Origin: Chara braunii | Lineage: Eukaryota; Streptophyta; Charophyceae; Charales; Characeae | Assembly: GCA_003427395.1 (NCBI GenBank) | Contig: BFEA01000009.1 | Coordinates: 1,867,464 to 1,891,428 of the forward strand | Direction: 5' to 3' | Length of the DNA: 23,965 nt | In this document: in pieces, positions 1 to 8,207 of the stretch | Numbering within the stretch: the stretch's first letter is position 1 | Layout of the letters: each line of letters opens with the position of its first letter | Translations under genes and position numbers: made by a program | The notes under the pieces: model-generated | What the model was told of the DNA's origin: nothing | The model's database searches: none | Seen by the model: the letters and a program-made list of their open reading frames with translations, nothing else

Positions 1-230
1 GATGGGAACCCCCCCCCCTAACCCCCCAGACCCATATATATATTAAAAAAAAAAAAAAACGTTCGTGTTCGGTCCGTTTTCCGACCCGTTCACGTTCGCA
101 TTCGGCAACCGAACGAGAACAGCATGCGACGCAGTTTTTATTTTTATGTATTTAAAATCGGTCTGACCACTACGATGCGGTAGGCAACCGAGTGTGTCCC
201 TAGTGCAGACAGTGTACAGTGCTGTAGCAT
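1..230. other. Left-edge non-coding stretch, low complexity
   Basis: No convincing coding sequence is visible. The stretch opens with two C runs separated by TAA, then a short TA repeat and a run of about 16 A. It then carries several TTCG-type words, including an imperfect inverted repeat. It lies directly upstream of the decayed plus-strand gag, so it could be part of that element's leader or LTR. No primer-binding site was found here, so this stays a guess. Confidence 0.4.
61..120. repeat. Imperfect 13-bp inverted repeat with inner hairpin
   Basis: The arm at 61-73 (GTTCGTGTTCGGT) matches the reverse complement of 108-120 at 11 of 13 positions by eye. Inside it, 101-113 is a perfect small hairpin, TTCGG-CAA-CCGAA. 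Function is unknown; it could be an LTR-internal structure of the adjacent decayed element. Confidence 0.45.
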
Positions 231-2325
231 ATGAGCGACGGAGAGTACCCTGACCCGGACGATCGGATCTTTCGTTGTCAAGCCGCAGACTCCCGTTGGT
301 CCAGGGAGCCTTAGGAGCCGAGGGAGACCGCCTCCTGTTCAGACAGGCTGAGGAAAGGCAGCATCAGCAGAGGAGGGGCAGGGGCGTAGAGGCAAGCAGG
401 GCTTTCCTAAGAGAGGCAGCTGTCTCAACGACCGAAATGGCCACTTCTGCACAACAGGGCTCTCAAGTGAGTAGTTATGGGATGCAGCAGAGTTCCCAGA
501 CTAGTAGTTCAGGCGCTGTTGGTTCAATGATCGCACAGACCCAGAGTCAGTTTGGTGGTGTGATAGCCAGCCATCACTCCTGAGGAGGTCGCCATTCAGC
601 GAGCCAGCGTTCGCGAAACACAGCTACAGCAGGCATTAGATGAGATACAGGCAGAGAAGGAGAGGATGATTAGACGTAAAGCGACGATGCAGCGGAGAGA
701 AGCGGAGTCGAGAGAGTTAGAGGAGATGGACTTGACGAATATGGGTGATGATGTGAGGATTGTTAGGACGGCCCTGCTAGATGTAGTAGAGGTGCGGGAT
801 TACCACACGGCTCTCTTATAGGACATTCAGAGAAGTTTGGTCGTGCTGGTCGGGTGTATTCAACTTACACCATCACCATTCGGGCCAGGTGCCTGGCCTG
901 TGGTACAACCTCCTCCCTTTGTCCCATTGGTAACCGGGGTAGTCGCATCTACACTTCCTCCGGTGTCTGTACAGGCCGCTTCCATCTTGTTATGCCATTG
1001 ACAGGCGGGTTCTCAGCATGTCCTAGTGTACAGATTCATGTTCAGACAGTGTTCTCCCAACCTGCGTTGCAGACTGCTGTAACAGGCCAGCCTGCCGCCT
1101 TGTAGCCAGCACAGCCGCAAGGCACACAACCCCAACAGCAGCAAGTGCAGCAGCTTGCACCCCAGGCCTCAGAGCTTGGAGTTGCGCCCGAGACAAGGAC
1201 AATGGGTTCCGAACACTGCCATTGCATCACCCAAACCCTTCTCAGGTGATAAGAAGGGTGAGGACCTGGACACATGGTTGAGGACGGTGCCAATCTACGT
1301 GAAGTGCAAGTTAACCTTGTCTAACGAGGAAGTGCTTGTGGCTGCCTCCTATCTTGAGGGGAGTGCAGCGAGGTGGTTTAGCGGGCACGTGCAATTACAG
1401 GGGTACGGTCATGACTTCCGCGCTTGGGCAGCCACTTAGAGACTGTATGATTTCATCAAGCTGGTGGAGGAAAGGTGGCATGACCCGTAGGAGGTTCAAA
1501 AGGCCACCGACGGGATATTGACCTTGAGCTCAAGGAAGGGTAAGGGATGCCATAAACGTGGTAGAGTGTCTGATCTGTGTTCATGGCGTACGCTACAACC
1601 CCCAGGTCTTACTCACCACTTTCCTGAGGTGCCTCACTATGGAGATCAGGGATCGGTTGGCAAGTGAGGCCATGATCACAGTCCACAACTTCCCTCGTTT
1701 AGCAAGAAGGCCCTAGATCTAGAAGAAAAGATCGGGCATGGACACCAACCCACAACGGATGGTTGGAAAAAGAAACTGCCTCCTAATTGGAAGGCCAAGG
1801 GGCACATCATGTTCGACGACAACGATGGTCTACCATAGAATTAGACGAAGACTTCCAGGTGGGACTAGGGTCAGAGTGGAGTAGTTGCTGCCTCAGTACA
1901 AAAAGGTAAGGCGACCGGTAAATGCCGTGGAGGTTTCCGGTCAAAGAGTCAAGTAGAACCGAATGCTCCTCCATGGGAGAAAGCGGGGCTTACTGAGGAT
2001 GTGTGGAGAGATCGGTACGCCCGAGCAGCTTGCATTCGCTGTGACCAATATGGCCATACGAAGTTCGAGTGTCGGAACCGTAAGGTCACGGAAAAGATCC
2101 TGCCTGGGATGGGACAAGGGCAGAGGGTAGCAACGTTGCCAGCACTTCTGGTACTGCTTCAAGAAACATGTCGGGCCAGTAGGAATTGTAGTTGGTTCCT
2201 GCTAAGGTCAAGATGGTGGATACACCCTCACCTTCTCGAGAGATGGCCCAAGCTATTGACTCCGACGTCGTCCCGTGAGCACATTCAGACCAATCGGTAC
2301 AGACTATCAACTTCCTGCTAGATTA
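231..2325 (+). pseudogene. Decayed Ty3/gypsy gag, family-A-like (copy P1)
   Basis: Retrotransposon gag forms the virus-like particle and binds element RNA. This copy is broken in several frames by stops and indels. A possible start is the ATG at 231 (MSDGEYPDPDD...), soon stopped. A charged, coiled-coil-like part follows at about 590-740, then a Pro/Gln-rich linker at about 1040-1200. The capsid-like core at 1212-1439 (PKPFSGDKKGEDLDTW..., ...YLEGSAARWF) aligns with the gag core of element A at 8942-8800. A CCHC zinc knuckle closes gag at 2031-2072. Residues after it (DTPSPSREMAQAIDSDVVP) look like the start of a pol linker, ending near 2325. Opposite orientation to element A and clearly diverged from it, so it is a separate, older insertion of a related family. 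The right boundary is uncertain by about 20 bp. Confidence 0.75.
2031..2072 (+). other. CCHC zinc knuckle of P1 gag
   Basis: The codons read CIRCDQYGHTKFEC, an exact C-X2-C-X4-H-X4-C retroviral-type knuckle that binds nucleic acid. All four metal ligands survive although the rest of this gag is decayed. The Lys in HTKFEC aligns with the position where element A has a TAG stop. Confidence 0.9.
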
Positions 2326-2960
2326 GCTTTGGGTTGTCACATCAGAGAGGAAGGGGTTTGGAACAACTTTCTGCAAAGATCAGCACAGGAAGTTGATAGA
2401 CATATAATAACTTGCGTAGAGAAGCTAGATGAACAACTAGCCAAGAGACTGGCAAATCCCGCCGTGGCTAAGAAAATATTAGGAGGCGGCGGAGGAGATG
2501 GAGGAGACGGAGATGGAGATGGTGGAGATGGAGACAAGAAGAAGAAGGAAGTGCAACAAGAAGAAATAGGGGAAGTAAGCAAATTATTGGCACTATTGGA
2601 AAGATATGCAAGCAGGAAAGAAGTGGCAAAACCGCACAATCTCAGGGAATATATCTGGGAAAGACAACCACCTTCTGACCTTTGAAGAAGGTGTTGAGAC
2701 TCTCTCCTAAGACCAAATAGACTATGGTATGGAGGGAGCACCCAACGGTTCGATAGTTTAGGAGGGGGACTACGCGGCCGTTGCAGCCCGCGGTGGAGGG
2801 CGACAAGGAAGAGGCATTGGCCGAGGAAGAGGAGGTCGCGGACGTGGAGGAAGAGGACCCGACACAGAGGGGTGGTGGCGAAGGTAGCTACTATGTGGGA
2901 GGAAGGGGCAATGGTCCCTCGCAAGGTGGCCGAGGTTGGAATTGGGACAAACCATATCCA
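2326..2960 (+). pseudogene. Family-B gag C-terminal part (copy P2)
   Basis: One open stretch runs to a stop at 2685 and encodes a helical, charged segment (e.g. SAQEVDRHIITCVEKLDEQ), a Gly/Asp-rich tract, a Lys-rich patch and a Leu-rich segment ending near PPSDL. The frame is then lost. A Gly/Arg-rich tail (GRGRGGRGRGG-type, about 2790-2865) follows in another frame. The tail at 2765-2955 matches the minus-strand B2 copy at about 19760-19955, which assigns P2 to family B; the part before 2765 is assigned only by continuity. Relative to B2, about 300 bp are missing at 2973/2974 (GGTTT to CTAGG), removing the zinc-knuckle region. Broken and non-functional. Confidence 0.7.
2482..2545 (+). repeat. 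GGAGAT-type purine microsatellite in gag
   Basis: A purine-rich tract built from GGAGAT/GGAGAC/GGC-like hexamers encodes alternating Gly and Asp, followed by four Lys. It is an imperfect hexanucleotide repeat inside the P2 gag reading frame. It is probably a slippage-prone low-complexity linker. Confidence 0.75.
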
Positions 2961-3506
2961 CCCCATCCTGGTTTCTAGGTGGATCCCACGCTGGCATAGG
3001 TGATGAGTTGGCCACTCGTCGCCAAGCCAGGACGGGAATGAAGAAAAGAAAAGGACAGTTAATAATTGCAGATCTAGAAGTTAATAAAGTAAGAGTAGGT
3101 GGAATGATTGATAGCGGGTCAACTCGCAACAATATAAGTACAAAAGGTTTGCAAAAATTGCGTCTCGGGCTAAAGGTAAAGCAGTTGGATGAGCCCGTGG
3201 TAAGTAAATTGGCGAATAATAGCGAAATTGTGTTAGATAGGTATGTTGAAGGGATTCAGACATACTTCCGGCTTGAAGCAGAGGGAAAGGTGAAACGCGT
3301 TCTCCACTCTCACTCTCTTGGTGGAAGATAGTTTCCCTTTTGACATTCTTTTAGGCATGGATTGGGGTGAAGCTGCAGATGCGGATATAAAGTTAAGGGA
3401 CCACGAGTGTTGGCTCCCTAATCCGCAAGGCGGAAAGAAGAAAGTCCGCTTGTTCCATGAATCCAGTAAGGAAAGCAGCTTAGCTCATTGTTGCTTGAGT
3501 GCCCCA
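2961..3506 (+). pseudogene. Family-B aspartic protease (copy P2), frameshifted and cut off
   Basis: Retropepsin-like protease that would mature the element polyprotein. The catalytic motif Asp-Ser-Gly is intact at 3110-3118 in GGMIDSGSTRNNIS. The flap and core continue to about 3300, where a CT-repeat is 2 nt shorter than in B2 (CTCTC against CTCTCTC), shifting the frame. The second half continues in the new frame at 3318 as VEDSFPFDILLGMDWGEAAD, the usual LLGMDW block. Homology to B2 (19427-18732) is high until about 3505, then stops abruptly in the middle of the protein and joins an LTR of element A. No RT follows. A truncated pseudogene. Confidence 0.88.
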
Positions 3507-4391
3507 ATCGTGAGTCAATGTCCAAGCCCAATCGGGCAACACCAACAGCATAACCCAATGTAGCTCTCTCTCTTGAATGGCGCCAGGCGCCCTATCTACT
3601 CTACAACCTAACACTACAACTACAGCAACCAGACAACTTGACGACCAGCGAGTGATGACATCAACACCAATGCCAACCTCCTCTCCACCAGGTACGTCTC
3701 TCTCTTCACCCTCACTCTCCCTTGTTATCCCACACAGCGCCCTTCACCTTCCGAAGAACCACCTTCGCCCTCAACCTCCCTCTGCGCCCATACGCAGCCC
3801 GGCTATGGCCGCCAGCACCTTACGCCCAGTCTGCGCCCTACCGCTTAGCGCCAGCCTGCCTCACCTCAGCCTTGCGCAACGCAGCACCAGCGCAGCACCT
3901 CGCAATGCTTCAGTGTGCTGCCATTGCTCGCAATGGCCAAGATCCCTGCCCACTCGCCCTCCCTGCCTATATGCCAATGTTGCGTGTGGGCGGCCTCCCT
4001 TGAGCCTGCGCCTGGGCGTCAGTACCTGTACCCAGGCCCAATGCGGTTGGAGCCCACAAAATACAGTTGTGCCTCTTTCATCAAAGTCTGCGTCCAGATT
4101 CGGGTAGTGGACCGGTTTCCCTTTGGCATTTCCGGCCTCTATATTCAGCATGCAATGTGGACCTCACGTTTATGTGCCCAGGGCCTAACCAATTGTGGGG
4201 CCTTGGTCTTTCTGCATTTGCAGAGATCCGGTACTCGGTGCATTCCAACCAACTGGCGTGCGGCAACTGTATGGACCCCCACTTCGTGAAATGTTTGAAC
4301 AAAGGGGCTCTCGTTGATTTGTTGGCCCGCCTTCACTTAGCCCAGAACATGTACATCACGGCAAGGCCCCTTTGAGGGCTCAATCCTCACA
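3507..4391 (-). repeat. 3' LTR of element A, 3'-truncated
   Basis: On the minus strand it begins TGTGAGGATTG at 4391, directly after the PPT, as expected for a TG...CA LTR. It runs to 3507, where it is cut by the joint with the P2 protease. The part 3507-3930 is repeated at 11225-11643. GCATATAGG near 3966-3974 is a weak TATA-like candidate about 420 nt into the LTR. Several ORFs cross this region on both strands (Pro/Ser/Leu-rich on plus), but they differ between the two LTR copies by indels and are not credible genes. Confidence 0.85.
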
Positions 4392-4408
4392 TTCCATCCC
4401 CCTTAGCT
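4392..4408 (-). promoter_or_regulatory. Polypurine tract of element A
   Basis: The minus strand reads AAGCTAAGGGGGATGGAA immediately before TGTGAGG. A purine-rich tract with a G run adjoining the LTR TG is where plus-strand DNA synthesis starts in Ty3/gypsy elements. It lies about 20 nt downstream of the integrase stop. The exact first base is inferred. Confidence 0.75.
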
Positions 4409-4428
4409 TCGAAAGTTCGCTGAGATGC

Positions 4429-5865
4429 TTACTTCGCAGGTGCCTTCCCTTTTAACATCCTCTCATATTTTGCCACCACTTGAGGAGCTGTGTCAATCAG
4501 TTCCTCACTGGTGAACCACCGATCTTCTTTTGGATCCGTATGATGCCTGAATCTGACGCGATACTCTCTTGGGTTTGGGAGGTCTTCCTCGACCCAGTGG
4601 CTTTGGAACAGGCCGGTCTCTGTGATCCACAATGTCGTCGATGTCCACTTGGCCATCCATGGGGGCAGCATCGATCTCCTTGAAGGGAATTGATCTGTCT
4701 CAGCGAAAGGTGCAAGCTTTGAGGCATGAAAGACAGGGTGAGTGCGTAGGTGTCCAGGGATACGGATAACATAGGTAGGACCATCCATCTCATCTCCAAT
4801 TATATCCAGGACTTCCCAGGGACCAAAATATTGAGGCATTAGTTTTCGAGAGATTCCGAATTCCTGTCCTAGCTCACTAGCCTTGACCCAGACACGTTCC
4901 CCTACCAGAAACGAGGATTGTCGACGATGTTTGTTCTCAGAAGCAATCATTGCTTGCTGAGATTTCTTGATGTGCTCGACAACTTGCTGTAGCAACTTCT
5001 CATACTGCACACCATATTCAAGTGTGCTCGGAGTTGCAGAGGGTCGGTTCTCAGGTAGGAGGAAGTCCAAAGCTGATCTAGGCTTCCATCCCAAGTGCAG
5101 CTGGTTAGGACTGACGTCGGTACTACTGTGTACAACGTTGTTGTACACGCTGGCAATGAGAGGCAATTTCTCATCCCAGTCATCCTGGCTGGGCTTGATG
5201 TAATGCCTCAGCAGGTGTTGTACAACTCTGTTCATCTGTTCGGCCTATCTGTTGGCTTCGGGGTGATTCCCAAAAGTCATCTGAAGTTGACTGCCCAATT
5301 GCTCAGCAGTCTTCTTCCACAGCTCACTTGTGAAGCGGACATCTCTGTCATTAACGATTGACTTTGGGAGTCCAAAATCACGCACCCAGTTGTCCATAAA
5401 CAACTTGATGACGTGTTCAGTCCTTTCAGTCTCTGGCATGGTTGTTAGTCTAGCGTACTTGGTGAATCGGTCTATGATGACAAAGATGTGCCTCTTGCCA
5501 CTCCTACTGGTCACCAGGGTGTCCATGAAATCCATGGAAACACTCTGTCCCGGACCAGCGGGGATAGGTAAGGGCTTCAGCAACCCAAGCGGTTCTTGAG
5601 TTCGCGGCTTGTCCCGCTGGCAGACGTGATAGGTCTCCACATACGTCTTTGCATCATCTAGCATTCCGGGCCACCAAAATCGTTGTACTGGATTGACACT
5701 TGTCTTTTTGTAGCCAAAGTGTCCAAGTGCGTCATGACATTCCCCTTGAAATAAACTGTGCAAACTCTCTCTAGATGGTACCACTAATCTTTTACACCCA
5801 GCCTTCTCAAGAAAGAGTAACCCGTCCACCATCACAAACTCATCTTCTGCGGCCTTATCTTTTGC
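4429..5865 (-). pseudogene. Element A integrase with chromodomain-like tail, one internal TAG
   Basis: Integrase inserts element cDNA into host DNA. Numbering from the Met codon at 5835, the H2C2 zinc domain has H34, H39 and C72, but the first Cys position is Tyr69 (YVETYHVC). The catalytic core shows D102 (SMDFMD), D163 (VNDRD) and E199, a D,D-35-E spacing. TAG at 5245-5247 falls at residue 197, two codons before E199, so without readthrough the product lacks the catalytic Glu. The frame then continues through KPSQDDWDEKLPLIASVYNN, a GPY/F block (LMPQYFGPWEVLDIIGDE...HPVFHASKL), and a chromodomain-like end (YRVRF...EDRWFTSEELIDTAP). A pair of compensating frameshifts (about 4661-4665 and 4568-4580) garbles about 30 linker codons. 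The frame is continuous with RT across TAG 5866-5868. Confidence 0.92.
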
Positions 5866-7482
5866 CTAAAGTTTGCGTATGATGTCCATCGTGACAGGGT
5901 CTTCCTGATAGGCTCCCACCAGTGATTGAGTTACTTCCTCAGATACACCAAACTCTGAAACTAGTGCCCCTAGGTAGTCTGCCCTATGTGACAGCGCATC
6001 TGCAACCTTGTTATACTCTCCCTTTAGATACTCTAGCTTGAAGTCATACTGATCTATGACCTCAATCCAGCGCTTGAGTGCATCAAAAAGAGTCGGTTGA
6101 GTCTTGATCCATTTAAGGGTCTGATGGTCAGTTCTCAAATAGAAGAATTGTCCCAACAGAAAGTGCCTCCAATGGACAACTGCCTTGTAGAGAGCATAGA
6201 GTTCCCTTTCGTAGGTGGACTTCGCCAGTTTCTTTGATGGCATTTTCTTGCTCATGTACTCAATCGGTCTCAACTTCTTCCCATCCTGCCGAGCCAGCAC
6301 TGCGCCAATGCCATATTGGCTTGCGTCAGTGGTCACAATGAAAGGCTTCTGAGGATCGGGCACCATGAGAACCTCATGATTCATGAGTGCATGCTTCAAT
6401 CGTTTGAAAGCAGCCTCGCATTCATCACTCCAGTCCCAAGGTGTGTCAAGTCGAGTTAGATCAGTCAAAGGAGAGGCGACTGTGGAATAGTTCTTCACAA
6501 AGTTCCTATAGTAGTCGCACATCCCTAAGAAAGATATGACCTCAGTAACAGTCTGAGGTCGTGGCCAGTTTCTGATACTAGCCACCTTCGCATCTTTCGG
6601 CCTAATCCCTTCCGCGGATACTTCATGACCCAAGTACAAAATCCTAGTGCATCCAAACTCACATTTCTCTAGGTTGACCTTATACTTGGGTTGTCGCAAG
6701 AGTGAAAATACAGTCTCAACATGTTGTGCATGCTCCTCGACAAACTTAGTAAAGATAAGAATATCATCACGGTACACGACGACAAACTTATCTAAGTAGT
6801 CATGGAAGATCCTACTCATGGCGTGCTGGAATGTACCCGGCGCATTGCAAAGGCCAAAGGGCATCACTACAAACTCATATAGATCGTATCGGGTCTGAAA
6901 AGTAGTCTTGTGTTGATCCTCAGGTCTTATAGCAATTTGGTGGTAACCAGACTTTAAGTCTATCTTGCTATAGTACTTACATCCCTGCACCCTATCCAAT
7001 AGGTCGTCTATGTGAGGTAGAGGCTCTGCGTTTTTCACTGTGATGGCATTGAGGCCTNTGTAATCAATGCACATCCTCAATGTACCCCCCTTCTTCGGTA
7101 CAAATAGCACTGGAGATCCGAAGGGGGAAGTACTCGGCCGTATCCATCCCTTTTCTGACAGCTCTTTCAGTTGTCGCCGAAGTTTGTCCAACTCGGCCGG
7201 AGCCATCCTATAGATCCTTCCCGTTGGGGTTTTACTCCCTGGAATAATTTCTATGGCGTGGACAATCTCCCTTTCTACGACTCTTGTGGGCTCTGTGAAC
7301 AAATCATGGAACTTAGCAACGACGTGTTCTATCTCTGGGGGTGTTTTAACGGCCTCCCCTTTCTCAGAGACATACACTAGGTGCATACCCTCCTCTTGGT
7401 TCTGTTTATAATAATTATAGAACGTTGATGCGCACAAGCAGCCATAGGTTTCTATTAAGCTACTGGCCTTAGCTAGTCTCAC
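5866..7482 (-). pseudogene. Element A reverse transcriptase and RNase H
   Basis: Copies element RNA to cDNA and degrades the RNA strand. The 538-residue stretch is unbroken. RT motifs: KGWIRPSTSPFGSPVLFVPKK (about 111-131), MCIDYxGLNAI (137-147; the ambiguous base 7058 makes residue 142 unknown), D175 in [20 protein letters not shown], and the YxDD box as Y237-R-D-D240. Leu is usual where Arg238 sits. FLGMCDYYRNFVKNYS is the connection. RNase H shows D386 (TTDASQYGIG), E425/E427 (YERELYAL), D452 (RTDHQTLKW) and D495 (VADALSHR). It is bounded by TAG at 7495-7497 upstream and TAG at 5866-5868 downstream, both in frame with protease and integrase, so this is one pol ORF apart from stops. The first codon here is only an ORF boundary, not a likely start. 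Confidence 0.95.
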
Positions 7483-8016
7483 AATCCTTCCATCCTACAA
7501 CTTATGCTTTAGCACCTTCTTGTCCCAGTCAAACTGGGGCTTGGCAATCTCAAGGTAGTACATTCCTAACAACATATCAAATGGTAAGTCGTCGCTAACC
7601 AGGAACGAAATCTTGTGATTAAGTTCCCCTCCTCCATAGGAGAAGGTACACACTACATCCTTGACATAGTCTGTGACAACCATGCGCTCCTTATTGGCCA
7701 AAGTAGATGCTACCGGTCTACTAAGGTGTTGTACCCGGTCCTTTAGGTGCAGCCTTTCCAAACAGTCGCGCCTTATGTAATTCCGCGTGGAGCCGATGTC
7801 TACGAAGGCACCACATTTGCGGCCTCCTACAGCAACTTCCACAACGAAATGTTCCCCTCTAGGACCTCTACTTAGTGCCACCCAAGATTCGCGAGGGTCC
7901 TTGCTTGACCACTCACTTTCCAAATCTTCTAAGGCTTCAGACACATCCAACGTACAAAGCATAGTTTGGTCTAGATGAGTCTGCAGGGTGACTAAAGAGT
8001 CATTAGCTATGGCCTT

Positions 8017-8057
8017 CTCATGAAGTGGGGAGGGTATCTGACCCACTTCACCATGAG
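8017..8057 (-). promoter_or_regulatory. Stem-loop downstream of gag-pol slip site
   Basis: On the minus strand CTCAT(GGT)GAAGTGGG at 8057-8042 pairs with CCCACTTCATGAG at 8029-8017: 8 bp plus 5 bp separated by a 3-nt bulge, with a 12-nt loop. It begins 33 nt after the slippery heptamer, farther than the 5-9 nt usual for stimulators. A short GGCC/GGCC pairing (8084-8081 with 8014-8011) would enclose it and start 6 nt after the heptamer. A stimulatory role is inferred. Confidence 0.5.
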
Positions 8058-8090
8058 TAGAAGCAGCTAAAACTTTCATCGGCCTCACAT

Positions 8091-8097
8091 GTTTCCC
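8091..8097 (-). promoter_or_regulatory. -1 ribosomal frameshift slippery site GGGAAAC
   Basis: The minus strand reads TC-G-GGA-AAC-ATG-TGA in the gag frame, an exact X-XXY-YYZ heptamer. After a -1 slip the reading is GGG-AAA-CAT-GTG-AGG, which is the pol frame open to the protease. The pol frame is closed by TAA at 8131-8133, and gag stops at TGA 8085-8087, so the overlap is only 46 nt and contains the heptamer. GGGAAAC is a known efficient retroviral slip sequence type. No experimental support exists here. Confidence 0.82.
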
Positions 8098-8165
8098 GAG
8101 CTTGAAACCTGGGAAGAAGGTACCCCACCCTTAGGAGGTATCTTCTGCGTGACCTTTGCGTTCTT

Positions 8166-8207
8166 GCACTTGTACTAGGTGTGTCCGTATTCACCACAGT
8201 TAATGCA
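8166..8207 (-). other. CCHC zinc knuckle of element A, interrupted by TAG
   Basis: The codons read CINCGEYGHT-stop-YKC. All four ligands (C, C, H, C) are present with correct C-X2-C-X4-H-X4-C spacing, but the residue after HT is TAG (8175-8177). Termination here would drop the last Cys and prevent reaching the frameshift site 78 nt downstream. Confidence 0.9.

Larger units (their letters stand above)
7495..8097 (-). pseudogene. Element A aspartic protease, altered active site
   Basis: N-terminal pol domain, entered from gag by the -1 shift at 8091-8097. A linker of about 70 residues precedes the retropepsin fold. The active-site motif, numbered from 8088, is D97-I98-G99-S100 in AFVDIGSTRNYI; the family consensus is D-[ST]-G, and copies P2 and B2 have DSG. 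The change is in the second residue (ATC where AGC would give Ser). The second conserved block reads DMLLGMYYLEIAKPQFDW, where GMDWL is usual, so Asp-Trp is lost there. Both changes suggest weakened or lost protease activity. The frame ends at TAG 7495-7497 and continues in frame into RT. A possible reinitiation ATG in this frame lies at 8079. Confidence 0.88.

Noticed and set aside
1-30. CCCTAA-like text resembling telomeric repeat
   Set aside because: Only two irregular C runs with one TAA; no repeat register.
2337-3132. Minus-strand ORFs of up to 209 residues, Pro/Ser/Phe-rich
   Set aside because: Antisense shadows of the purine-rich family-B gag and Gly/Arg tail on the plus strand.
3577-4375. 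Several long Pro/Ser/Leu-rich ORFs on both strands
   Set aside because: They lie in the element A LTR. The second LTR copy carries 2-bp and 8-bp indels that break the frames, and no domain is visible.
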